NCBI GenBank assembly: GCA_900323505.1
Contig: OOIN01000020.1
Location: 124,001 to 188,000, forward strand
Length of the DNA stretch: 64,000 bases
Reading direction: 5' to 3'
Source of the DNA: Ustilago trichophora
Lineage: Eukaryota > Basidiomycota > Ustilaginomycetes > Ustilaginales > Ustilaginaceae
Both the position numbers and the translations under genes were made by a program. The stretch's first letter is position 1, and each line of letters starts with the position of its first letter. A model generated the notes under the pieces. That model saw only the letters and a program-made list of their open reading frames with translations, was not told the DNA's origin and made no database searches. Below are positions 10,557-21,199 of the stretch, one piece after another.

Positions 10557-11550
10557 CTAAGAGCTAGGGTCGATCTTGAGCGAAAAGTCGACATGCTTTG
10601 TCGACTGGTGAATTGAGCTAGTCGAGATAATGTCAATGGCTATGTCGTATCAGACGTATGAAAATGTCAGCAATCTTATCTGACCCTATAGAACGGCGGA
10701 AATAACACTTACAGTTGTCAACATGTCCACCCTGTTGGACGTTCTCGATGTCAATCCCACCCGAACTCTCCAACAAAAACTTGTATCCGCCCGCAAACTG
10801 CTCCTTCAATCTCTTTGCGTTGCCAATGAGCGTGTCGCCGTCCATATTGTCGAGCATGACAACATCGGCACCTGCCTTGATGGCCTCGACCGCCTCTTCG
10901 TAGCTCTGCACCTCTACATCGATGCGAAGCGAAAAGCCGCATACGGATCGCGCCGAGTGCACGGCGTTGGTGACCGACCCCGTTGACCAAATGTGGTTGT
11001 CTTTGAGCATGACCATGCTGCTCAAGTCGTAGCGGTGCATGTCAACTCCTCCGACGAGCATTCCGTATTTTTCCACGTCACGGAAACCAGGTGTAGTCTT
11101 GCGGGTACCGGCAACAATGCCCTTGTAGCCCGCATCGCGCGCTTTTGCCAAGAAGAGACCGGAGGCGGTTGCAATGCCGGAACAGCGAGCGAGGGTGTTG
11201 AGTGCCACTCTTTCACCTAAGAGGATCTTTCGGGATGGTCCGGTGACTGTGGCCACTGCAATCTTGACTTTTCCTCCAGGATTAGGAGCCTTGAGCCACT
11301 CTCCTTCAGTAAAGTTCCATTCCACTTTGCAATCGAGCTGCTTGAAGACCTCATCGAAGAAGGGAACTCCGGCGAGAATGCCTTCGCTCTTACAGTAGAG
11401 CGTCGCCCGCTTCGGCGCTTCGCCGACGACGAATCCACCCCAGTCAAAAGAAGGACAATCCTCTTTGAGCCATTCGGCGATCTTGACCTTCCACGAGGGG
11501 GGTAAGAGGTTGGCATAGACCGGAGTTGACGGCTGATTCGAAGTCGACAT
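10557..11550 (-). CDS. Quinolinate phosphoribosyltransferase (nicotinate-nucleotide pyrophosphorylase, Bna6/NadC)
   Basis: This enzyme converts quinolinate and PRPP to nicotinate mononucleotide in de novo NAD synthesis. Exon 1 (11550-10713) and a short exon 2 (10639-10557) join in frame across a GTAAGT...TAG intron and give 306 residues, the usual family length. Seen in order are [14 protein letters not shown], the PRPP-binding [24 protein letters not shown], the [12 protein letters not shown] helix, VVMLDNM and LESSGGID. The second exon supplies the expected IDIISTS and a C-terminal VDFSLKI, which the unspliced frame lacks. An in-frame ATG at 11601 is possible, but the next one at 11550 fits family length better. 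It is transcribed in the same direction as SPO11, which starts 209 bases downstream. Confidence 0.95.
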
Positions 11551-13052
11551 TGTATCACAGCGCTTTTCGTTGATGACTGATCGAAGGTTGTGCGATCTCA
11601 ATCTCGAAATAGCGTTTGTCGAAAGGAGAGACGAGGTTCAACGTTAGGCTCAATCGAAATGGTGTAAGAAGGATGTGTGGAGAACAAGGTCAAGCTCGAG
11701 ATGCCGGGGGCCAGCCAAAGGGTCTCGTCATGGGAGGATCACTTTATCCGGCGATTGCCGAGAATGGGTCGTGAGCCGGCCGAAAATCAATTCTTTCGAT
11801 CTCACAATGTCGGGATATTTATTTATTTCTTTTGGTGCAAAGCCGGAAAACGGTGTGTGTTGGTCTCGCGAAATGATAGGATCGACGTTGCAGCCGTGGA
11901 AAGCAGCACAAGCACGATACAGTATCATGTGCAAGGTAGAGTTGAAGCCAAGGCGGTCGGAGTTGCAACATCTGCCGATCGCACGACGATCCTTGTTCTC
12001 TCTGTCTCTTTCTCTCACTTGCTCGCTCAATTCATTCTGTGGCTGCTCTTGAATGGCCTTCCATGCTGCTGAACATAAGCACCTGCAGCCAGGTTGATGC
12101 CAAGCTCGTCCAAATAGGGGGCAGAAACAGCCAACCTTGTTTGCTTGTATATCTCGCAAAGCATTGGTTGAGAAAAAAGAAGCTATGCTTCCGATGTCTA
12201 ACCTTTTCGTAGCTCTAGGATCTCTTTTTAGAGTATGAGCATACGGTGTTGGCTGGGCATAGAGTTGAGCTTTGTGCTTCTGTACTCAAGCTTTGCTAAC
12301 CATCCCTGAAAGCTACTCTTGACACTATCTGAGCAGTTGTAACGAGGAGAAGCGGTAAATGTGTATGTACTGTATGCAGCAGAGCCAGTTTCGCTAAAGC
12401 AAAAGAGTCCAAGATAGGAAGGTTTGTCACCTTGTCCCGCTGCGAGTCTTGACGGGAGAGAGACAGGGGGGCCCAAAATGCACGGAAGAGGAAGGTTGTT
12501 TTGACATAATCTTTATTTTTGGGCAATACAGTACTGCACTGTACAGTAGGCTCTGGGTGCTGGCTGTCCATTTCCGCGCAGCTCCTCCTTTCGAGAAGAG
12601 TAAAAGTGTGTTGGAATTTCAAGCCAAGACCGAACAGAACAACCAGCCTGTAGATTCTCGCTCGTCTCTCAACGTTACATTCTAAGCAATGGCTCTTGAA
12701 CACCGCTGCGCACAGCATCATCCTCAAAAGGAGAAGCAGAGACAAAGTACAGTGTGTAGAGACCGTGTGACTGCGAGTCTCTTCAACCTCCGCTCAGTCC
12801 TATTTACACAATCCGATTTTCGTGTGCCTTGCCCCAATCTTTCCCTTCTTCAGACTAGGGTTCACAATCTACTTGTCCGACCAACACCACCACCATTGCT
12901 ACGACAACCATCATCATCGCCGTTGACGCCATCTTCCATATAGAAAGCACGCTTACCACCGCCAAGCTGTCGACTCTCTCTCCAGCAAACCCGCATACAA
13001 CGCACCCCCCTCACATCGTCAACAGCACACCGACGTAACAATCAAAGCTACC
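11551..13052. promoter_or_regulatory. 1.5-kb gene-free region upstream of chitinase
   Basis: The short frames on both strands have no recognisable domain and poor composition, so no gene is called. A double TACAGTACTG-CACTGTACAGTA motif lies at 12529-12547, about 510 bases before the chitinase ATG. The last 150 bases are a CA/pyrimidine-rich leader. Confidence 0.45.
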
Positions 13053-14686
13053 ATGGCGTTCCTCGGTCGTAGGTATTTCCGACACTGCGAGCACACTGGA
13101 ACATGAAAAGATGCTGACATTTCTACTCTGCCCTTATTCTCATCACAGGCCTCAAGCACAAGCTCTCTAGGCGCTTTGACGAGGACAAAAAATCTTCCTC
13201 GTCGCCTGCCTCGTCGCTGCCACCTTCGCCTACCAAGCCGGCAGCATACTCCATCGCTGCGGCTGCTACTCCTGGCACTTTGGATGCACCTCCTGCCGCA
13301 GCCGCACCTACTACTGGCGCTCCTTCCGCCTCTCAGCCATCTACCTCGGCTGATCCCACTACACCTGTCGCCACCACTCCTGCCACTGACGGCAGCAACA
13401 ACACTACCGCACCCCCTAGCACAGCTCCCACCACCCCTCCCGTTGACGAGAACCCTGACGACCAGACCACTGATGCCGAGGGCCACAGTTTCGCCACCAA
13501 TGGTGCCGTCGTTCCCCGAGTCAATCTGGCCTACTTTACCAACTGGGGCATCTACGGTCGCAAGTACGCCCCTTCCGACGTTCCCCACTGCAACCTCACC
13601 CACATCCTTTACGCCTTTGCCGATGTCAACCCCGACACTGGCGAATGCTTCCTCACCGATCTCTGGGCTGACGAACAACTCCACTACACAGGCGATTCGT
13701 GGAACGACACTGGCAACAACCTCTACGGCAACTTTAAACAATTCTTGCTCATGAAGAAGAAGAATCGCGCGCTCAAATTGATGCTCTCGATTGGAGGATG
13801 GACTTTTGGCCCTCACTTTGCACCTATGGCTGCAGACCCCAAGAAGCGCGCCAAATTTGTCTCTTCCGCTATCGCTATTCTAGAAAACGATGGTTTGGAC
13901 GGTCTCGACATTGACTGGGAATATCCTTCCTCGGCAGCGCAGGCTTCCAACTTTACCTCTCTCCTCAAGGAACTTCGCGCTGGGTTGACCGCTCACCAAA
14001 CCAAGAAGAAGGAGAACAATCCTTATCTTCTTTCCATCGCTGCACCCTGTGGTCCTGAACACTACAAGGTTCTCGAAGTGGCCAAGATGGACCAGTATCT
14101 CGATTTCTGGAATCTGATGGCGTACGATTTCGCCGGTTCCTGGTCCACCGTCACGGGTCATCAAGCCAATCTGTGGAATATCAAAGGTAGTCCACCTTCC
14201 GCCGACGATGCTGTCAACTTTTACATTGGTAACGGCGTCGTTTCGCACAAGCTCGTCCTCGGAATCCCCCTTTACGGTCGTGGTTTCGAAAACACCGATG
14301 GTCCGCAAAAACCTTACAATGGTACCGGTCAAGGAACCTGGGAAGCAGGAAATTGGGACTACAAGTTCCTTCCTGTAAAGGGAGCAAAGGAAATGATCAA
14401 CACCAAAATCGCAGCATCTTGGAGTTACGATAGCGCTAAAAGGGAGTTTATCAGTTACGATACGCCACAGAATGTTTTGCTCAAGTGTCAGTATATCGTA
14501 CAGAAGAGATTGAGAGGTGCCATGTTTTGGGAGTTGAGCGGTGACGCTACAAAGTCGCAGGGTGGAGAGGAGAGGAGCTTGGTAGCTTTGACGAGTAAGA
14601 ATATGGGCACGCTCGATTCAACTTTGAACCATATCAATTATCCTTATAGCAAGTGGGATAATGTTCGCGCTGGTATGCCCAAGTGA
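13053..14686 (+). CDS. cts1: GH18 endochitinase without signal peptide, Cts1-like
   Basis: A GH18 chitinase that hydrolyses chitin with the DGLDIDWE catalytic motif (D255, D258, D260, E262 in my numbering; E262 is the proton donor). Other family blocks are LSIGGWTFGPHF, LMAYDFAGSW, LGIPLYGRGF and the late MFWELSGDA. The N-terminal ~100 residues are Ala/Pro/Thr/Ser-rich and have no hydrophobic signal peptide. That matches Ustilago maydis Cts1, known for unconventional secretion during cell separation. Exon 1 is tiny. Either 13053-13065 joins 13149-14686 (516 residues, N-terminus MAFLGLKHKLSRRF), or 13053-13072 joins 13171-14686 (511 residues, MAFLGRRRF). Both are GT...AG and in frame. Reading through the intron meets a stop, so splicing is required. 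Confidence 0.88.
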
Positions 14687-15101
14687 ACAGAGGCGTCAGA
14701 TCCTTCGTTCATGCTTTTTCCTTCTTCCTTGAAAGGCTCTTCAAGTTTTTCTTTCTTTACGACCTCGTTACGATTAGTTTTCCTTCTTTTTCTAACTGCT
14801 CATAATGTCGTTCGTTTCTTCAGGCTGATCATCTCTAGCACAGCAACTCTTTGCGCTTTCTTATTTTGTTTCTTATTGGACAATATAATCTCATTCCCAG
14901 AGACTTGCCGCGGATGTGACGTTGTCAGAGTGACCGTTGTCGCCCAGATTAACGATGAGGAGTCTTTGCTGTGGGAATTTTCGTCACCGTAATTTCACCT
15001 TTCCTCTTTTCGAATTTTTAATTTTTTCAAATTTTTTGGGCTCACATTTCCTCAACAGCATCATCTTCAAAATAGTCATTAGTGAGTTTTTGGTCGTCCA
15101 T

Positions 15102-15221
15102 CGTCTGGGTGACCTTGAGCTCGCTTATGCATGAATTGGAGCTCCGATCGTGTCGCATGAATCAAGTGTGTCCCCTAGACGGTCGTATGGGTGACCAGCT
15201 CCGTACTAGGTCACCCAGACG
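15102..15221. repeat. Inverted repeat pair with CGTCTGGGTGACCT arms
   Basis: The arm CGTCTGGGTGACCT at 15102-15115 is matched exactly in reverse complement at 15208-15221. A shorter GGGTGACC/GGTCACCC pair nests inside. It could be the terminus of a decayed miniature element or a cruciform. Confidence 0.55.
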
Positions 15222-15427
15222 ACCAAGTCGCGTCTTTCTCAGGCTGTTCGGATCCGAGCAATCAATGTTGTTTTCGTCAACTTGAAAGTGTAGTACTACC
15301 ATCATATTTATAACCTTGCAAACCCTAATCTATTGTTCATGGTTGTACGAGGCCGTTCCGGTGCCATCAAGGAGTGTATGTGAAGTCAGGAACACCAATT
15401 AATGCATGCCGAGCAAACAACTCCTGG

Positions 15428-15527
15428 CTGTTCCTGATCATGACGAGAGCTACTGTTCCTGATCACGACAAGCACTACTGTTCCTGATCACGACAAGCAC
15501 TACTGTTCCTGATCACGACGAGCACTA
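15428..15527. repeat. Four tandem copies of a 25-bp unit (CTGTTCCTGATCACGACAAG...)
   Basis: Four contiguous 25-bp units start at 15428, 15453, 15478 and 15503. Units 2 and 3 are identical; unit 4 differs by one base; unit 1 is more diverged. Each contains the palindrome TGATCA. There are no spacers, so this is a minisatellite and not a CRISPR array. Confidence 0.9.
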
Positions 15528-15830
15528 CTAACATCACATTGATTGGTGTATCATTGATATCAGCCACTGAATTCCCAATTTGATGGTGAGAAATGATGAA
15601 TAATCACACAGATGCATCACAGGCCATCACGTGCAAATTTGCACGACCCAAACGATGCTCTTAACCACCACCATCTATCCATCATCTGGGTTGCCTCCTG
15701 CAGTCCAGACAATCACCCATACGACAAACGGCCAAAACCTCCCTATTCACAACACAATCACAGCAGCTTTAGCAAAAAGCAACGTAAACCAAATGTAGGA
15801 TTACATGCATCGAAACCTTGATCACATGTC

Positions 15831-17546
15831 TTAAACGGTAGCAGCAGCACTCAACGCTGTTCCCGCCAAAATCATCTCCAAACTTCCCCTCACCTGCATC
15901 AAATCCCTTTGCAACCTCAATTCATCTCCAACTTTGCTCCAGATCCTACCAAAGAGATCATCGATCAATGGACTTTGACCGATGACACTTGCATATGTAT
16001 CCACAATGACGTTGAGTGTGTCGCATACTAGATCGACGTAGTTTGGGTTTGCTGCGTGGCGAAGGAGGAATCGAAGGACTGGTTCGAGCGTGACGTCGTC
16101 CCTTCCTGCGATGGCTCTTCTCAGGCCGTCTGCACTACCACGAGGGGAGCGGTGAATGAGTTCGAGAATCAGGCCAAAGGTGACGGTGGGGGAAACGCCT
16201 TTGCGAAGGGCAGCATCGAGAGCGTCTCCATAGCGGAAGGCTTTGAGGAATCGATCATAGTCCTGCAGTTTGCGTTTGCGAACAGAGTCCACGCGGATAT
16301 CATCCGTCGCCCTGCGCGCATTAACTCTTCCGGGCTGGTTGGACGATGCTGCTTTGCCCTGCATGAAGAATTCGTAGGCACCGGCGTTCATGGCTGCCCG
16401 TTCGGCTTCTCTTCGTTCCAACTCGCTCGCTTTGACGTCTCGTTTGCGGACGCACAGTGTTCCATCGGCCATACCGACTGCAATGTGCGACTCGTCCGGT
16501 GAGACTGCCATGGAAAGAATGGGGGATGGGTATCGCATGGTGTGGGTCACTTTGAAGTCCTGAGCGGGATCGTAGACTTTGACCAAGTGATCCAGACCTC
16601 CAGTGAGGATTCGCATGCCACCAATGGTCTCCTCGTTGTTGACGGAAAAGTCAGCACCAGAGTTGACAGAGAGCGCCAGTGATGTAATTGTCTTTTGATG
16701 GTTGGAAATGCTAGCCATAACCCTTCCGCCCATCATGAGATCCCAAACCTTCATCACCGGCCCACCCACGCTCAAAGCTACACCACCTGCACCTGTTGGG
16801 TATACCAACACGTCCTCCACGGGCGCACCGTGGTTCATCGTCATTGCACATCCACCCATCCTAGCATCCCACAGCTTCACCGTGCTATCGTAACTACCTG
16901 AGAGCATCAGCGCTGGGTTGTCCGGACTGAAGACCGAAGAGCGAACATAGTCCTCGTGCCCCTCGAAGACGTGTACCGCCTTCTGTTCCGGTACATCCCA
17001 CAACCGGACCGTTCTGTCATCGGATGCAGACATGATTTCCGTCCCGTTTGGCGAGAACCTCGTGACATGTGTCGGTCCACTATGCCCCCTCAACGTCCTC
17101 AAAATCGCTCTCGAAGTGGTATCAAACACCTGAATCAGCCCACTGTCGTCACCGGCCACCATGAGTCGACCATCAGAACGAAAATTGGCAGAGCGTGCGA
17201 CGTCTTTAAACCGAGAGATGGTCTTGGAGACTCGGCTGTTGCGCATGGAGTAGATCTGGACTCGGGCGCCGGTGGTTACGGCAAATTTCTGACGTGCGGA
17301 GACAGAGGTGGGCTGGGTAGACGTGGAACCAATCACGGATGATGGTGCGACGGCGGTGGAGTCGTCATCGAGACTGGTGTTAGAATAGACGGACACGGGT
17401 GGAACAAAGTGGATCGATGTGATGGGTGCGAGCTCTTTGACGAATACGGGCGCGCGGAACTTGCGCCAGTAGTGCGATTCGGGAGAGCGCGAGGAAGAGG
17501 GTCGTGCAGATCGCTCTGCGATCGGGTGGATGGAGCTGTACTCCAT
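15831..17546 (-). CDS. utp15: Utp15, WD40 subunit of the t-UTP/UtpA small-subunit processome
   Basis: A 571-residue nucleolar protein needed for early 18S rRNA processing and Pol I transcription. It begins with a conserved SHYWRKF...F motif, followed by WD40 repeats to about residue 360. Clear blades include LRTLRGHSGPTHVTRFSPNG, SASDDRTVRLWDV, VFEGHEDYVRSSVFSP and LSGSYDSTVKLWDAR. The C-terminal part (about 395-560) is the Utp15-specific helical domain, with RKRKLQDYDRFLKAFRYGDALDAAL near its start. One exon; the ATG at 17546 gives the family's usual length. It is convergent with the chitinase gene. Confidence 0.93.
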   Translation of the reverse strand: MEYSSIHPIAERSARPSSSRSPESHYWRKFRAPVFVKELAPITSIHFVPPVSVYSNTSLDDDSTAVAPSSVIGSTSTQPTSVSARQKFAVTTGARVQIYSMRNSRVSKTISRFKDVARSANFRSDGRLMVAGDDSGLIQVFDTTSRAILRTLRGHSGPTHVTRFSPNGTEIMSASDDRTVRLWDVPEQKAVHVFEGHEDYVRSSVFSPDNPALMLSGSYDSTVKLWDARMGGCAMTMNHGAPVEDVLVYPTGAGGVALSVGGPVMKVWDLMMGGRVMASISNHQKTITSLALSVNSGADFSVNNEETIGGMRILTGGLDHLVKVYDPAQDFKVTHTMRYPSPILSMAVSPDESHIAVGMADGTLCVRKRDVKASELERREAERAAMNAGAYEFFMQGKAASSNQPGRVNARRATDDIRVDSVRKRKLQDYDRFLKAFRYGDALDAALRKGVSPTVTFGLILELIHRSPRGSADGLRRAIAGRDDVTLEPVLRFLLRHAANPNYVDLVCDTLNVIVDTYASVIGQSPLIDDLFGRIWSKVGDELRLQRDLMQVRGSLEMILAGTALSAAATV

Positions 17547-20500
17547 TGGTTGGAATCAATGCTGTGAAGGTGCTGTAGATGTCCAAGGCTACGGTGGGAG
17601 GGTCGAAAGTCAGCGCTTGAACGCCCTGTGAATGCTGGAATCGACTGAATGTCGTTCCTCAGAGGGTATCGTATGAAGGTGGTGTTCGGCGCCTAAACCG
17701 TTCTTTGTGAATAAGATGGTGACGACAACGATACCAAGCTCAATTGGGATAGGAAGGAAAAACTTGGCGGTGGAGAAGCTTGGACACTGCAAATTTGTTG
17801 AGAATGTGGAGCGTCTCTTGCTCTGGTGCGAAAAGAAGAACTGCTTTCTCACCGCCCAGAAAAATTTCTCTGCAGCTCGAGCTGGGCAAAAAAAAAGGTT
17901 GAGACCCTGACAGCATCACGTGATCCTTCCTTCTATATTTTCTGTTAGCTATCTCTCCCTAACAATTCTACCCACCCGAAAAAACCCTCACGCGACACGA
18001 CGCAACAAACAACAAGCAACACCTCGGCGGTAGCATGCCTTCCTCGCGGCCCCAGCCAGTTTTGCTTGGCATACTGTACACTCTGACGCCACGAGGCATG
18101 TTCTTCACTTGAATTTTCAATAGTGTGGCGAAGAAGGAATGCTATGATTCTGGAACAATTTGAAGACTTTTCGATTCAAGCCCATGGTTTGAGGTTGGAT
18201 CGTCTCGTGCGCCCGTCATCATCATACGCAATAGGGATCATTACAACTGCGGCTTTGGGAGCCAAGGTAAGGCGATTCAGGCTCGGAGACGGGCGGTTCT
18301 TCTTCCTTGGACGACATCTGCCGATCCACTCCGCCGGCTTTTCACGAGATCGTGTGATGGGTATTGTAAACAAGGTCCGGACTCGAGCGGAAGAGTGGCG
18401 GAGAGCGAAATGCTTTGCCGGTTAGCAAACATTTGTCTGTTGTCATCATGTCAACATCGACATGAATCCCGAAGCGACCAGATCGAATGATTTCTCTTTC
18501 CCATCTGTGCAATAGATTTGGGATGTCGATGAAGTCATGTCAAGCAACGTTACAGCTCAAACGAGATCGACGATAGATCTCATGGAACTGGGTCTTTATC
18601 GGGTTCTTTCCGAAGGAGCAGAGATTCGATACGCAGCGGGGTCCCGGCGCACTGTACAGGCTGCGGCACACCGAAAGGACGAGGTGGCTTTCTGTCGTTG
18701 TTTGCTGTTGTGACCACATTCCGCATCCTTGCGCGTCCTCTTTTCATGCCGTGTTGATGTTGCTTTACCTTGTCTGCCTAGGAACAGTGTGACTTGCACT
18801 ACTTGCATGCAGTTTTGATTTTTGACTTTTGTTTTTTTCTTTCTTTTTTTCTGGACCTCGCTTAGCCTCGAGATTGGCGTCTGCTCTGGCTGTGCGGTCG
18901 CTTTACTGAAACCCTGCCGTTGTGTTGCTTGCAGATCACCTGTCACCCGCGCTGAGGAACGCCGTGTCAGTCAGGGAAAAAGACCCGTTGTTTTTTGCTC
19001 TTTGACCTCCTTGCTGCCTCTTTTGCCAGCAAAGCGCATCTTTGCTGCCGATGTTCCTCTCGCTTGGAAGAAAAGGACAAGAAGACACGGCAAGACAGAA
19101 AGAATGAAAAAAAGTGAAACAAACACAAAATGCCTCCTGCTTGGTTTGATCCCCCTTGGGATCCCGTCCCCATCTTTCGTATCCCATCGATCATCCGCAC
19201 ACTGGAGCAAAAAGAAGGACGGCAACATGATCTTGGCATAGTAGATAGCGACCGCCAAGCTCAGGAAACCACGCTGCCAAGAGACTGGGTCAAGTCACAT
19301 GCTGTACGGTGCTGTAACTTGGCATTTTTTCAATCAAACCCACTTGTCCCTTCCGTTGGGTTGGGTCCCAGTCGAGATCGAGTTGAGTGGGAGAGGAGGA
19401 ATGGGATGCATGGTGGGGCTAAATGGGGAACGAACGGCTCGTTTGGCGAGGAGCGACAGGTGAAAAGAAAGAAGAAAAGAAGGTTGTTCACTTCTTCAGT
19501 TCTTGACACAGGTCAAATGCCGTTAAGTATCACACGCATTCATCTGCGTTGCGTCTCTATTTTTCCCCCCCTCCGCCTTGAACCCACACGCTAGGGAAGG
19601 AACCAGTGTCAATGTGCTCGCTCCTTCCTGCTTCATTTGACGCGCTGCTTTGCACTACAGCACAGTATCAAGCAACCAACCTTCCCTACCCAACAGCATG
19701 CTTCCGCAACAAGCGAGACGTAGACGACGGCTTCTCATACAAGCTGGTGCGTTTGAATCCTCTGAAATTCAACCCTCCCCCCTTCTCGAGTTGGTGTGAT
19801 GATGCAGGTTCCTTTTGGTGAATTTGCGCGATCTGCAAGCTGCAGGTCAATGCTGAATGGCCAAAGTCGGAACGTCAAATAACAAATCAACTTGCAAAGG
19901 GAGAAGGGAGAGGGACAATTGAGGGCGTATACTACTAAACGCGGGCGTGCATTGCCTAACCTACGGCCAGCGCCTTGAATGTCTACAGCATCTGCCCCTT
20001 CTCCTCTCCCTCATCAGATCTTGTCTTCCTTTGTCTTTTACCGTTGGCCGACATTTCTGCCTCCGCCCGCTCAACGTCGACTTGTTTCCCACGTCTGGCA
20101 TGTTGCATCGCTTTACGCCATCCGACACAGCTCCCTCTTGTGGCGTACCATCACAGGAACCTCGTATTATAGCTCCGATATGAACTTCTTCTCGAACAAT
20201 GTTTTGATCTCGTCTCCATGCCGGAACGCAATGTCAAAGGAACGTCGATGACGAGAGCGTCGATCCGTACCTAACTCGAGACGAAACCTCCTTAGAATAT
20301 GTGCAATATGGGGACCTAGCCGAAGTGGTTCCGACTCTGAGCAAAACCTCTGCTGGATGTCCCCGCATGCACAACCGTATGCACACTCTGCGTTCGGCTC
20401 GATGGTTCATCAACCTGGCTTGCCTCCTCCTCCTCCCCCCTCGCTCTCTGGCAGCAAGAGCCAAGCATGCCACGGCTTGCAAGCCCTTTCTTGTTCATGA

Positions 20501-21199
20501 ACAAGTTCTGTTTCCATGTCACTTTTCACCCTCCGCCCGCACCCTGCCTGTCACATCTTTCCCCCCTTTCTGTCCTCCTCCGCAGCAGCACCGCCTTTTT
20601 GTGCGAAAGAACAGATCATTGTTGGCTCCCGACATCATCTGTTGCCCACTCCCCTTCCCACCTCATCATCACCACCACCATCATCATCGCCCCCTTTCAC
20701 CCGACTGCAGACACTTCTCTCCACGCTCCTTCTTCTGGTATATTATCCTCCTCTCCCCCACGACCCGCTCCATCTTTCTCCTCCCTGCAAGGATACTTAA
20801 CATCTCGCTGCTTCTCGACCTCAATCACATTCGTTTAAACGACTTGCCCTTCACGTTGCTTCAGCTCCGCTCCTCTTCGTCGGCTTCACCACGCTCTTTT
20901 GACGCTCTCGACATCCCGGCAATAGCATCAGCATATTTTTTTCCACCAGCCCTACAGTCGACCACACTTTCACTCCTCGTCGATCCTGTTCCATACCACT
21001 ATTCGACAGCGAGTCTGCACCCTTCTTCACCTACCTTTGCTTCTGTTCACAACTTTGATCTCTGCCTGCCGAGCGCACAGCAGCCTAGGGCTGGCATCGA
21101 TTTCAACCTACAGCAGCCAATCACTAGCTCTGGGCTCTTTCAACAGCATCTCCCGGCAGTGCTTGCTTTGAACTACTACATAAGAAGCTATAAGCAACA
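17547..21199. other. 3.65-kb gene-poor region and long leader of the ThuA-like gene
   Basis: No open frame here shows a domain, start context or composition I trust. The frame at 18123-18425 (100 residues) and its opposite strand are possible but unsupported. From about 19950 the plus strand becomes strongly pyrimidine-rich (CTC, CCT, CAT runs) up to the ATG at 21200. That looks like a very long 5' untranslated leader or core promoter. A 300-codon frame at 20301-21203 is a by-product of that bias. Confidence 0.4.

Larger units (their letters stand above)
14687..15830. other. Gene-free region between convergent chitinase and UTP15 genes
   Basis: No gene is seen. The AT-rich first part is a 3' region. 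The second part carries a 14-bp inverted repeat and a 25-bp tandem repeat, listed separately. Confidence 0.5.

Noticed and set aside
15428..15527. Possible CRISPR-like array
   Set aside because: The units are contiguous with no unique spacers, and the genome is fungal; it is a minisatellite.
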